From positions 1 to 47,680 of the forward strand of contig JAQGHU010000037.1 in the NCBI GenBank assembly GCA_028291515.1: a stretch of DNA of 47,680 nucleotides, read 5' to 3'. Source of the stretch: Schlesneria sp. Lineage in GTDB: Bacteria; Planctomycetota; Planctomycetia; Planctomycetales; Planctomycetaceae. The notes under the pieces were generated by a model. That model made no database searches. It had not been told where the DNA came from and saw only the letters and a list, made by a program, of their open reading frames with translations. How positions within the stretch are numbered: the stretch's first letter is position 1; every line of letters starts with the position of its first letter. Position numbers and translations under genes: made by a program. Of the stretch, positions 36,631 through 44,589 are shown in pieces.

Positions 36631-37230
36631 ATGCCATCTTCGCCGGAAACTCGACCGAGCTTGATGTTGCGTTTGCTGAATGCACGCGATGAAGCGGCGT
36701 GGACCGAGTTCCTCGCGATTTACGAGCCGCTCATCCTGCGGTTGCTGCGAAAACACAATCTGCAGGACAGTGATGCTCGCGATGTCTGCCAGCAGGTGCT
36801 GGCTGCTGTGGCGTGCGATCTGGATCAATGGAAGCCGGATGGAGCCGCGGCTTCGTTTCGCCGGTGGTTGTTTCAGATTGCCCGGCACCGCGTGATCAAG
36901 TTTTTGACTCGTCAGCGTCCGTGGTCGGTCGCCACCGGAGGGACGGATGCTCACGAATTGATGGCTGCTCAGCCCGATTCGCAGGAATCGCTGACGGCTG
37001 AATTCGAGGTCGAGTACCGCCAGCAGTTGTTGTTGTGCGCGGCATCGCAGATTCGGGGCGAGTTTCGCGAATCGACGTGGCTGGCGTTTTGGAAGACCTG
37101 CATTGATGGCCGTAGTATTGTGGATGTGGCTGATGAATTGGGGATGACGGCAGGCAATGTCTACGTGGCTCGCAGCCGCATCATGGCGCGTCTGCGGGTT
37201 CGCGTCGCTGAACTGCAAGAGCAAGAATGA
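36631..37230 (+). CDS. ECF-type RNA polymerase sigma factor
   Basis: 199 residues. Region 2 is at about 10-85 (FLAIYEPLILRLLRKHNLQD, SDARDVCQQVLAAV, ASFRRWLFQIARHRVIKF). Region 4 is at about 130-190 (FWKTCIDGRSIVDVADELGM, NVYVARSRIMARLRVRV). Regions 1.2 and 3 are absent, as in ECF sigma factors. This kind, with a kinase downstream, is common in planctomycetes. The ATG at 36631 is preferred over 36571 because AGAGGG lies upstream and the N-terminus then matches the family. The next gene, 287 bases on, encodes a kinase with an anti-sigma-type zinc finger, the likely regulatory partner. Confidence 0.9.
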   Translation: MPSSPETRPSLMLRLLNARDEAAWTEFLAIYEPLILRLLRKHNLQDSDARDVCQQVLAAVACDLDQWKPDGAAASFRRWLFQIARHRVIKFLTRQRPWSVATGGTDAHELMAAQPDSQESLTAEFEVEYRQQLLLCAASQIRGEFRESTWLAFWKTCIDGRSIVDVADELGMTAGNVYVARSRIMARLRVRVAELQEQE

Positions 37231-37243
37231 CACGAAGAGAAGA

Positions 37244-37438
37244 ACAAGAGATTTTGAAACACAGAGGCACAGAGAACACGGAGGAAATCAGGAAGTGGAA
37301 CCACGGAATACACGAAAGACACAGAATGAAGATGAACTCGATCCTGTTTTCCTTTCGTGTGTTCAGTGTATTCCGTGGTTCACTTCTTCCTCTGTTTACT
37401 CTGTCTTCTCTGTGCCTCTGTGTTTCAAAATCTCTTGT
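37244..37438. repeat. nested double hairpin with 33-bp perfect outer arms
   Basis: The outer arms (37244-37276 and 37406-37438) are a perfect 33-base inverted repeat beginning ACAAGAGATTTTGAAACACA. The inner arms (37292-37320 and 37351-37386) pair with the core GAACCACGGAATACAC, the same as at 22681. It fills almost the whole gap between the ECF sigma and kinase genes, so it lies in the sigma-kinase transcript if the two are cotranscribed. Confidence 0.88.
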
Positions 37439-37517
37439 TTTCTTCGATTGTTCAACCGGACTCTAATCCGAATTAATTGCATTTAATTAGAACCTACTGA
37501 CCAGACCAACAAAGATT

Positions 37518-39074
37518 ATGGCGATTCATCCTTATCCGGCGTGCGACATTGGCCGGCTGCGGCGTCTGCTGACTGATCAGCTTCCCGAGCGGCAGCAATC
37601 GGAAGTGGCCGAACATCTTGTGGACTGCGCCGGTTGTCGACAGACGCTGGAATCGCTGGCGGGAGATCAGAGTTGGTGGTCCGAAGTGGAATCGTGCCTG
37701 CGGACTCATGCGGGGGAGGCGACGGACTCGGCGGGGCTGGCCAGTCCGTTGCATGAACCGGCGGAAGAGGATGAATCGTTCACGGCCGATTTTGTGGTCG
37801 ACTTTTTGGAGCCGAGTGAGCAACCGAATGTGCTGGGGCAACTTGGCGAATATGAAATCCTGGACGTGATCGGCCGTGGTGGCATGGGCGTCGTGCTGAA
37901 GGGGTATCAGCGAGAGTTGGCTCGGTTCGTTGCGGTGAAGGTGATGGCTCCCCATCTGGCAAGCAGCGGGGCGGCTCGCCAGCGGTTCGTTCGAGAGGCC
38001 CGCGCGGCGGCTGCGATTGTACATCCACATGTGATGCCGATTCATTCGGTCTGCACGACGGCTCGGTTGCCGTATTTGGTGATGCCGTTCGTGGCGTGCG
38101 AATCATTGCAGCAGCGGATTGATCGACAGGGGCCATTGGAGATCATCGAGATTCTGCGCATCGGCCTGCAGGCGTCGCATGGCTTGGCGGCATCGCATGC
38201 GCAGGGGTTGGTTCATCGTGACATCAAGCCGGCGAATATTCTGTTGGAGAAAAGTGTCGATCGCGTGATGCTGACCGATTTCGGGTTGGCTCGTGCGGTT
38301 GATGACGCCTCGCTGACTCGGACGGGCATCGTCACGGGGACGCCTCAGTACATGTCGCCCGAGCAATCGTGCGGCGAAGCGCTGGATGCTCGATCCGATC
38401 TGTTCAGCTTGGGTAGTGTGCTGTACGCGATGTGTGCCGGGCGTCCGCCGTTTCGAGCCGAATCGGCGCTGGCGGTACTGCGGCGAATCATTGATACACA
38501 ACCTCGGTCGCTGCGTGAGATCAATCCCAACGTGCCCGAGTGGCTGGAACTGATCGTGGCCAGGTTACACGACAAGTCGCCGGATCGTCGCCTGCAAAGT
38601 GCGAATGAGGTGGCGAATTTGTTGGAACAGTGCCTGGCCCATGTGCAGCAGCCAACGACGGCGGATCTGCCAGAGATACTGAGGGCGAAACCTCGCGTAG
38701 TCAGGTCTGCTCTAACGACGCGCTGGTATCTCGATCGTCGCGTACTGGCTGCGAGTGCTGCTGCGGCAGTCCTGTTTGTGGGGATGTGGCTATCTCGAAG
38801 CGGTCCGAGGATGCAACAGTCGGCCAGTCTCGGCACTACGCCTCAGATCACCGCTGTCCAACCGCAGCCGGCTCAGCCGCAATCGATTCCGTTGCAAGTA
38901 CCAATGGTCCCGCTCGGCGAGAGTTGGGATGGGACCGCTAGTGATCTGCAGCAGTTGCAACTTGATCTGGATGCTGTCGAAGCCGGTGCCAAACGCATCT
39001 GGGATGACAACCTTGTACCAGTCCCCGTCACTTCACCCGACGTTTCCAATGGTGGGAAGGAACTTGATCGATGA
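37518..39074 (+). CDS. Ser/Thr protein kinase with N-terminal anti-sigma-type zinc finger
   Basis: 518 residues. The N-terminus carries a zinc-finger set C9, H33, C37, C40 (HLVDCAGC), the HxxxCxxC pattern of anti-sigma zinc-binding domains. The kinase domain runs from about 112 to 385, with glycine loop GRGGMG (119-124), K141 in FVAVKVMAP, HRDIKPAN with D235, DFGLAR (254-259) and GTPQYMSPEQ. A membrane segment follows at about 402-420 (ASAAAAVLFVGMWLS), then a short outside tail. All catalytic residues are present. It lies after an ECF sigma gene and overlaps the next gene by four bases (ATGA), so it is cotranslated with it. Likely role: sensor kinase coupled to the sigma factor. Confidence 0.93.
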   Translation: MAIHPYPACDIGRLRRLLTDQLPERQQSEVAEHLVDCAGCRQTLESLAGDQSWWSEVESCLRTHAGEATDSAGLASPLHEPAEEDESFTADFVVDFLEPSEQPNVLGQLGEYEILDVIGRGGMGVVLKGYQRELARFVAVKVMAPHLASSGAARQRFVREARAAAAIVHPHVMPIHSVCTTARLPYLVMPFVACESLQQRIDRQGPLEIIEILRIGLQASHGLAASHAQGLVHRDIKPANILLEKSVDRVMLTDFGLARAVDDASLTRTGIVTGTPQYMSPEQSCGEALDARSDLFSLGSVLYAMCAGRPPFRAESALAVLRRIIDTQPRSLREINPNVPEWLELIVARLHDKSPDRRLQSANEVANLLEQCLAHVQQPTTADLPEILRAKPRVVRSALTTRWYLDRRVLAASAAAAVLFVGMWLSRSGPRMQQSASLGTTPQITAVQPQPAQPQSIPLQVPMVPLGESWDGTASDLQQLQLDLDAVEAGAKRIWDDNLVPVPVTSPDVSNGGKELDR

Positions 39075-40345
39075 CACGATTCAAACTAAGAGCAGTGTTT
39101 GCATTGGGCGGACTCATTGTCGGCGTGGCGATTTGGGCTTCCGTGGGTGCCTCGCAGGAGAATACGCCACCGCCAGCCGCTGATCTGCCGTTGCCGAGTG
39201 GAACTGGGCCTGCTGCGATCAGTCCGGCGACAGTTGCTCCGAGTGCGGCAGAGGCCGTGCCAACGGTGCAGCGCGCCCTCCCCGCGAGTACAACAAGTGA
39301 GTCGGATGCAGGTGGAGCGTTGGCTTTACCATTACGTGCTGGGGAAACTGCCACGGAGCGTGATCGGCGGCTCTCTGCGGAAGCGATTCGACCCTCGGTA
39401 TCTAATGGGCCGGGATTTGGATTCTCTAGTGCTGGCCTTGGTGCGGATGTCGGTGGCACGGCTCCACCCCAACCAGCCGAGGTGGCCGCGCTGCGTGTGT
39501 TTTCATTGAAGCGAATGAATGCGAGTTCTCTGAAAGAAATCGTAGAAACTCTCGTTCCCACAGCGCGAGGTCAGATTGCAATTGATGGGACGACAAATTC
39601 GCTGATCATGCGAGTTCCGGATTCTGTGTTTGCTGAAATCCAGCAACTCGTGAACGATCTGGATTCGATGGAAGTGAATTCGGGCGGTTCAGCGACCCAG
39701 AACGGCTCGCGCGCAAAAAGACCGGGGGGTGAAGCGCAACAACTCGGAGTTCGAATGGGCGGTAAAGGAAACGAGATGATGAACCGCATGATAGGCTCGG
39801 CGGGAGTCGCTGCGGGATCGCAATCAAAGTCTCATCCTTCATTGCCGATGTCCTCGGCCGAACTCAGAAAACGATATGAGACTACCGATCGTGCCGCTCG
39901 TGAAATGGCTCAGACGATAAAAGCCGACCCCAGCAATGTTCCGCACAAGCAGGAACTGCGACGGCTCGTCAGCGAAGTGTTCTCATTGCGGCAGGGCATG
40001 CTGCGATCAGAACTGGCGGACTTCCAGAGTCGCATGTCGACGATTCAGGAATCGATCAATCTTCGTGATCGCGTGGCTGAGCAGATTATCGAACGACGGG
40101 TGAGTGAGCTGTTAGATCCGAACTTGCAGTGGGAACCAGCATCAGTTCCAGGGATCGGAGCGAGCGGTTCTGTGGACGCGAATGGAGTGCAATGGCGACG
40201 GCCATTAGGACTGCCGGGTGGGATGGGTCCCGGTCGCGAAGGTACTGAGGGCTGGTCCTCAAACGGGAAGGCTAGTTTCACGTCCGAGGCCGTTCCGATT
40301 GTGCCGAGCAATAGTGGGATCTTCAGTGGATTCGGGAGGCAGTAA
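39071..40345 (+). CDS. exported protein with secretin-N-like domain and GETATER motif
   Basis: 424 residues. Signal peptide (about 1-28, ending VGAS), then a Pro/Ala-rich segment and the motif GETATERDRRL (91-101). A domain at about 140-202 (LRVFSLKRMNASSLKEIVET, IAIDGTTNSLIMRVPDSVF) matches the short NolW/secretin-N module of type II/III secretion secretins. There is no secretin pore domain. The rest is helical (about 265-350) and then low complexity. The module may bind peptidoglycan or polymerise at the envelope. It overlaps the kinase gene by four bases. The gene at 42605 encodes an exported protein with the same GETATER motif. Confidence 0.75.
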   Translation: MTRFKLRAVFALGGLIVGVAIWASVGASQENTPPPAADLPLPSGTGPAAISPATVAPSAAEAVPTVQRALPASTTSESDAGGALALPLRAGETATERDRRLSAEAIRPSVSNGPGFGFSSAGLGADVGGTAPPQPAEVAALRVFSLKRMNASSLKEIVETLVPTARGQIAIDGTTNSLIMRVPDSVFAEIQQLVNDLDSMEVNSGGSATQNGSRAKRPGGEAQQLGVRMGGKGNEMMNRMIGSAGVAAGSQSKSHPSLPMSSAELRKRYETTDRAAREMAQTIKADPSNVPHKQELRRLVSEVFSLRQGMLRSELADFQSRMSTIQESINLRDRVAEQIIERRVSELLDPNLQWEPASVPGIGASGSVDANGVQWRRPLGLPGGMGPGREGTEGWSSNGKASFTSEAVPIVPSNSGIFSGFGRQ

Positions 40346-40508
40346 GGCCGCTGATTCGACTGACCTTTTGCTACCGTCGTCGTCGGGTACAGGCGATGCG
40401 TTTCGAGCTCCGGTCCAAGATCCAAGGCTTGATCCCGCCTCGCAGCCCGAAATTTCCGTCCAGAAGAAATAAGTTGTCCGCCCGTTCGAACTCGGGCTCG
40501 CAGGGTGG

Positions 40509-40892
40509 TCAATTCTTCCGCTGTTCGACCCCGTCATTCTGACGGGTGTGCCAATAGGCCCACAGGATGAGCAGCCCCTGCAACGGCAGACGCAGGAAAT
40601 GGATGATCGGCGGCGCGGGGATGAGTTCCTGATGCTGATAGGCGTAGATGTTCGCGGGGAAGACCGCGATCAAGAGCGCGATGATGCCCCATGCGGCGAG
40701 GGGCGAGAATCGTGGGATCAGCAACAGGATGCCCAAGGCGATTTCGCAGACGCCGCTGACGTAGACGATCTCCAGTGGGAATGGCAGATAGTCCGGGACG
40801 ATCTTCAGGAAGAAGTCGTAGCGGACGAAGTGCAGGATGCCGGCGCTCACCATGAAGAGTGCCAGCAGAGACTTCGAAAGCGTTTTGATCAT
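40509..40892 (-). CDS. DoxX-like small membrane protein
   Basis: 127 residues, four membrane segments: about 5-24 (LSKSLLALFMVSAGILHFV), 43-63 (IVYVSGVCEIALGILLLI), 68-88 (LAAWGIIALLIAVFPANIY) and 100-118 (LRLPLQGLLILWAYW). The HFxxxDFF/IVPDYLP pattern after the first segment is characteristic of the DoxX-like branch. Some family members take part in redox or thiosulfate handling; no specific role is clear here. The ATG at 40892 is used. The 32-bp inverted repeat element starts 37 bases upstream and probably sits in or near its promoter. Confidence 0.85.
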   Translation of the reverse strand: MIKTLSKSLLALFMVSAGILHFVRYDFFLKIVPDYLPFPLEIVYVSGVCEIALGILLLIPRFSPLAAWGIIALLIAVFPANIYAYQHQELIPAPPIIHFLRLPLQGLLILWAYWHTRQNDGVEQRKN

Positions 40893-40928
40893 CTTGCTGG
40901 TTCCGTCTTCGATGCCGCAGAAGTCCAT

Positions 40929-41048
40929 CTATCCGTCATTCCCGCGCAGGCGGGAATCCATTGGTTCGGCCGCGGCATCTATACCAGAGCTTATCCTGGG
41001 ATCCTCCCAATCGCTCTGGATTCCCGCCTGCGCGGGAATGACGGATAG
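40929..41048. repeat. 120-bp element with perfect 32-bp terminal inverted repeats
   Basis: The arms 40929-40960 and 41017-41048 are identical in reverse complement over all 32 bases, with the core CATTCCCGCGCAGGCGGGAA, itself palindromic. The 56-base centre has no coding capacity. The core resembles a short repeat known to be widespread in bacterial genomes, especially proteobacteria. It is MITE-like. No matching transposase is in the window. Confidence 0.9.
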
Positions 41049-41492
41049 CGCCGTTAATCTCGCCCTTCCACGGTATTCGACGTGAATCATCCCCTCCTAA
41101 ATCTGCGTCACTCTGCGAAATCTGTGGATTAAGATTCTCATCCGCAGATTTCACAGATTGATTGGTGGACGATGATGCGATGGCCGCCGACTTGCGCATT
41201 GCGCTGGTGCTGTTTGCTCCTTCTGGAACTGGACGATAAGGCGACTTTGGCGGCAACTCTTGCCGGTGGCGGGTTGATCTCGGACTTGTTGACCACGTTC
41301 CTGTCCTTGGGTCTCTGTTCTGGCGGGGGGTCATGTTGACGGATTTTCAATTCTCAACACAATCGATATCGCATCTCCTCTTATTCACGTCGGTTGGATT
41401 TTCTCGGACGAACGGATGTCGTCCGGGATCGTGTGCATTGGGACTGGCTGCCGGTTCCGTGAGTTATCAGACAACCAAGGATGGTCGTCGTC
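41049..41492. other. intergenic stretch upstream of the FliA-type sigma gene
   Basis: It contains the AATCTGCG hairpin at 41099-41163. The rest (41165-41480) has no supported gene. TTGACG at 41336-41341 is a possible -35, but I see no good -10 at the right distance. Confidence 0.5.
41099..41163. repeat. imperfect hairpin, AATCTGCG wording, second copy
   Basis: Arms 41099-41133 and 41137-41163 pair with mismatches; the core is AAATCTGTGGAT against ATCCGCAGATTT. Same family as 20663-20733. Confidence 0.72.
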
Positions 41493-42203
41493 ATGTCAGC
41501 GATTGCGGGTCGTAAACTTCAAGAATACTCGCGCACAGCCGAGCAGACGGCTCGTGACGCATTGGTCGTGGCACACCTGTGGCTGGTCCGGCATCTGATC
41601 GGGAAGATCGCGGCTCGATTGCCCTCGGGCGTGGATGTGGAAAACCTCGAATCGGCCGGAATCCTGGGACTGGTCGAAGCGTCACAGCGGTTTGATGTGA
41701 CTCGCGGGGTGGACTTCAAAGCGTTTGCCTCGCTGCGAATTCGAGGCGCGATCATTGATGAGGCACGGCGCAACTGCCCGTTGCCACAGGATCTGATGCG
41801 CCGCGTTTCGCTGGTGGTCAAAGCGCACGATCGACTGCCGGCCCCGGTCACGACCGAAGATCTGGTTCGCGAGACAGGCTTGTCGGCGGATGAAGTCCTG
41901 GATGCCCTGGTCGCGCGACCGTTTGTCCATGTGCATTCGCTCGAGCAACTGGAAGTCGATCCGGAAAAAAGTGCTTCGGCTGATGAGCAACGAATGGAGC
42001 ATGATGAGCAGAAGCAGTTGCTGGCCGAAGCGATTGCGGCGTTGCCCGAGCGAGAGCGGTTGGTCGTGACTTTGTATTACATGGAAGATTTGCGACTGAA
42101 AGAAATCGGACAGGTGCTGAACCTGTCGGAATCACGAGTATCGCGGTTGTTGGCGTCGGCTCAACTTCAGTTGCGTGAATATGTGATGGCGAAAGATGAA
42201 TAA
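41493..42203 (+). CDS. FliA/WhiG-type RNA polymerase sigma factor (sigma-28 group)
   Basis: 236 residues. Region 2 (VAHLWLVRHLIGKIAARLPS, LESAGILGLVEASQRFD, FKAFASLRIRGAIIDEAR) carries the sigma-28 signature IRGAIIDEAR. Region 3 (TTEDLVRETGLSADEVLDAL) and region 4 (LPERERLVVTLYYMEDLRLK, IGQVLNLSESRVSRLLA) follow. All three regions are present, as in FliA and unlike ECF factors. The start at 41493 is used; 41481 is an alternative, with AAGG next to it. A 26-bp inverted repeat sits directly after the stop codon. Its targets would be flagellar and motility genes; a MotA/MotB pair lies downstream in the same direction. Confidence 0.9.
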   Translation: MSAIAGRKLQEYSRTAEQTARDALVVAHLWLVRHLIGKIAARLPSGVDVENLESAGILGLVEASQRFDVTRGVDFKAFASLRIRGAIIDEARRNCPLPQDLMRRVSLVVKAHDRLPAPVTTEDLVRETGLSADEVLDALVARPFVHVHSLEQLEVDPEKSASADEQRMEHDEQKQLLAEAIAALPERERLVVTLYYMEDLRLKEIGQVLNLSESRVSRLLASAQLQLREYVMAKDE

Positions 42204-42208
42204 CTGAC

Positions 42209-42266
42209 AATGTAGTAAGCACACTCCGTGTGCCGCGTACGGCACACGGAGTGTGCCTACTACATT
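42209..42266 (+). repeat. 26-bp near-perfect inverted repeat downstream of the FliA-type gene
   Basis: Arms 42209-42234 and 42241-42266 differ at one position of 26, with a 6-base loop (GCGTAC); the core is GCACACTCCGTGTGCC. No T-run follows. It could be a terminator, an attenuator or an RNase processing stem between the sigma gene and the next gene. A shorter related word (GGCACACGGAG) is at 35262. Confidence 0.85.
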
Positions 42267-42293
42267 GAGGGATCGATGAATTGAGGATTTGCG

Positions 42294-42533
42294 ATGACAG
42301 CCAGAGCCGCTGACAAGTTTGTTCGCGAGACACCGCAAGCGGTTTTTCCTGGACATCGAGTTATCCAGACCACAGAGGTGGCCCGGATTGGCGGAGCGCA
42401 TACGCATGCCACTGGTCAACATAGTGTGGAGTTGGTGCGTGAGGGGGATGTCGTGAAAGCGATCGACATCACGTGTTCGTGTGGCGAGAAGATGCGGATC
42501 TGGTGCTCGTATGAGGATCAGCCGCAGGCGTAA
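42294..42533 (+). CDS. small Cys-containing hypothetical protein
   Basis: 79 residues. It starts with GAGGATTTGCG as ribosome site. The C-terminal half has HSVELVREGDVVKAIDITCS and CGEKMRIWCSYED, with three Cys that could bind a metal. The N-terminus is a short amphipathic stretch. No family is recognised. It stands between the FliA-type sigma gene and the exported coiled-coil gene on the same strand. Confidence 0.65.
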   Translation: MTARAADKFVRETPQAVFPGHRVIQTTEVARIGGAHTHATGQHSVELVREGDVVKAIDITCSCGEKMRIWCSYEDQPQA

Positions 42534-42546
42534 CGAGCGGAGGAAG

Positions 42547-42577
42547 ACGGCTCGGCGGGAGCCCCGCCTCCCAAGGA
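42547..42577. repeat. GGCTCGGCGGGAGCCCCGCC element, single arm
   Basis: This is the same wording as the right arm at 332-367, here without a partner arm. It lies in the 71-base gap between two genes of the FliA operon. Confidence 0.6.
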
Positions 42578-42604
42578 TGCAAATCGCCTTAGAGGCAAAT
42601 TGGA

Positions 42605-43609
42605 ATGATACGGTTCATCAGTCAATCGCTGGGAATGGCAGTCGTCGCCGCTTTGTTCGGAACTGGCGTAGCGTTGACCGCTGCGCGCGGTCAGAACGGG
42701 TTTGTCGACGACGACTCGCATGTCCCACCGCCCCCGGGTGGACAGATGCCAGTGCGGACTCCCTATCAAGCCACTCCTGCGGTCGACTTCGGGCCTCCTG
42801 CTGCGGTCGCGTATCCCCCGCAATCATCCTCTTCGAACCCGAAATCGCCCGCCTACAACTTGACTCCGATCGCCGGGGCCACGTCGCGACAAATGGCTGC
42901 GCCGGGGAACTTCGGTGCCGGGATGAAGATGACGCCCCGAGTCGGCGCGTATGGGATTGGTGGCAAACGCCCCGACCCTCGTGCCGCGGCTGATACGTCA
43001 AAACGAGTGACTCCGGTGACGTACGCCCCACCCGCCCCCGCGGCCACCGCCACAGCGAGGCCCACCAGTGCGGTCAAGCCGGCCGGGCATTTTGATGATA
43101 TTTCCGAGTCCGCGTTTCCCCCGTCTGTTCCGCCTCCTGTGGGCTCCATGCCCGCACCATTGTTTCCTCGATTAGCAACGCCGCTGAATCCGCCGGGGTC
43201 GCCATACCCCACGGAACGTCTGCAGGCTCCTTCGATCCTGGGCAGTCACCTGGGACTGTTGCCGGGCGAAACTGCCACCGAGCGATCGATTCGGTTGATG
43301 AACTTGATCAACGACCGGGACCAGCAGATCGACGGGCTCAGTCAACGCAATTCCGAACTCAGCCAAATGGTCAAGCAGCGCGACGATCAACTGCTGCTGG
43401 CGATTCGCGAAATCAAGTCGACTCGCAAGGAAGTCCAGACGGCTCGAGACGAACTCGAATATTTGCGTCAGCAAGTAAAGGCTCTGCAGGAAAAAGTACA
43501 TGGGGCAGATCGAGACAACGCGGCTCTGATCCAAACACTGGCTCCGTTGATTCAGAAGCTGCTGGAATCTGACAATAACAATTCCTCATCCAATTCTCCT
43601 GAAGAATAG
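42605..43609 (+). CDS. exported Pro-rich coiled-coil protein with GETATER motif
   Basis: 334 residues. Signal peptide (about 1-28), a Pro/Ser-rich region (40-215), then GETATERSIRL (221-231) and a long coiled coil from about 225 to 315 (QQIDGLSQRNSELSQMVKQR onward). An Asn/Ser tail ends the protein. The layout is that of an envelope spacer or adaptor. It shares the GETATER motif with the exported protein at 39071. The stop codon lies 8 bases before the ATG of the next gene (43618). Confidence 0.75.
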   Translation: MIRFISQSLGMAVVAALFGTGVALTAARGQNGFVDDDSHVPPPPGGQMPVRTPYQATPAVDFGPPAAVAYPPQSSSSNPKSPAYNLTPIAGATSRQMAAPGNFGAGMKMTPRVGAYGIGGKRPDPRAAADTSKRVTPVTYAPPAPAATATARPTSAVKPAGHFDDISESAFPPSVPPPVGSMPAPLFPRLATPLNPPGSPYPTERLQAPSILGSHLGLLPGETATERSIRLMNLINDRDQQIDGLSQRNSELSQMVKQRDDQLLLAIREIKSTRKEVQTARDELEYLRQQVKALQEKVHGADRDNAALIQTLAPLIQKLLESDNNNSSSNSPEE

Positions 43610-43617
43610 TGACTGCC

Positions 43618-44457
43618 ATGCCGCGGCGATTTTACGTTCTGGGAATGTGGCTGAGCCTGCACATGGGGTGCGCGCATCATGCCCAGGTCCAGACCGCGGC
43701 AACAGCCCCCTGTCCGCCATCGGCGCCGTTTCAACAATTCGTCGCGCCCAACTTTGACTGGACCACGGTCAAACGCGTAGTGCTGATGCCGATGGCGAAC
43801 CAGACGGCGTTTGCTCATGCCTCGGTTGAGATCCAGGCGAACCTGGCGGCTGAGTTGCAGCGCGCTGGGCGATTCGATGTGGTTGTGGCGACGACCGAAG
43901 ACCAGGGAGGGCGAGCTCGCGACATCTTTTTACGCGGGGCGTTCGATGAAATCGAACTGCTGCGGATTGCCCGAGAGTACGATGCTCAGGCCGTGCTGTA
44001 CGGCAATGTCACGCAGTACCATCCGTATGCTCCGCCTCGCGTGGGCTTGTCGTTGATCATGATCAGTCCCGGGGAAGGGGTGGCGATTGCCTCGGCCGAC
44101 GGACTGTGGGATGCACGAGAGTTATCAACGTCAAAACAGGCTCAATCGTATCTGCAGCAAAAGCTCAGTTGGCGACAAGGGTTGCTGGGATTGGACCGCC
44201 CGTTGGAATCGCCCGATGTTTATCAGCGATTTGTCTGCGAGCAGATTGCCAGTTCGCTGATGCCGCCGGATGCCGGTATGCCGATGCCGGGCCAGGGCAT
44301 GCCCGGAATGGGGATGCCTCCCCAGATGCAGGCACCGATGGCACCACCTCAACTGCAGGCGATTCCTAATCAAATCATGCCGGCTGGCTATGAAGCTCCC
44401 CCCGCCAATCCTACGAAGCAAACCCCACTTTGGAAGAAAATTCGTTACATGCGGTGA
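43618..44457 (+). CDS. CsgG/LpoB-like lipoprotein with Met/Pro-rich tail
   Basis: 279 residues. A lipoprotein signal ends at C18 (SLHMGC). The domain at about 48-200 has the order of the CsgG/LpoB-type fold: RVVLMPMANQTAFAHAS, ELQRAGRFDVVVAT, then EYDAQAVLYGNVTQY and SLIMISPGEGVAIASADGLW. The last 60 residues are rich in Met, Pro and Gln (MPMPGQGMPGMGMPPQMQAP). In other bacteria this fold lies under secretion channels, cell-wall synthase activators and the flagellar FlgT/FlgO-P assembly. Here a role at the outer membrane near a motor is an inference from the neighbouring motA and motB. GTG at 43609 is an alternative start. Confidence 0.72.
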   Translation: MPRRFYVLGMWLSLHMGCAHHAQVQTAATAPCPPSAPFQQFVAPNFDWTTVKRVVLMPMANQTAFAHASVEIQANLAAELQRAGRFDVVVATTEDQGGRARDIFLRGAFDEIELLRIAREYDAQAVLYGNVTQYHPYAPPRVGLSLIMISPGEGVAIASADGLWDARELSTSKQAQSYLQQKLSWRQGLLGLDRPLESPDVYQRFVCEQIASSLMPPDAGMPMPGQGMPGMGMPPQMQAPMAPPQLQAIPNQIMPAGYEAPPANPTKQTPLWKKIRYMR

Positions 44458-44589
44458 AGTCCGATTTCGCGACAGTCTTTACGCCAACTCCCACGTTTGG
44501 CAGCCATGGAAGATGGCAAGGTTTGGCCAAAACGTTCGATGAGAGAGACGACGGAGTGATGCGCCGATCTGACTGTGGAAACGTGTGAC

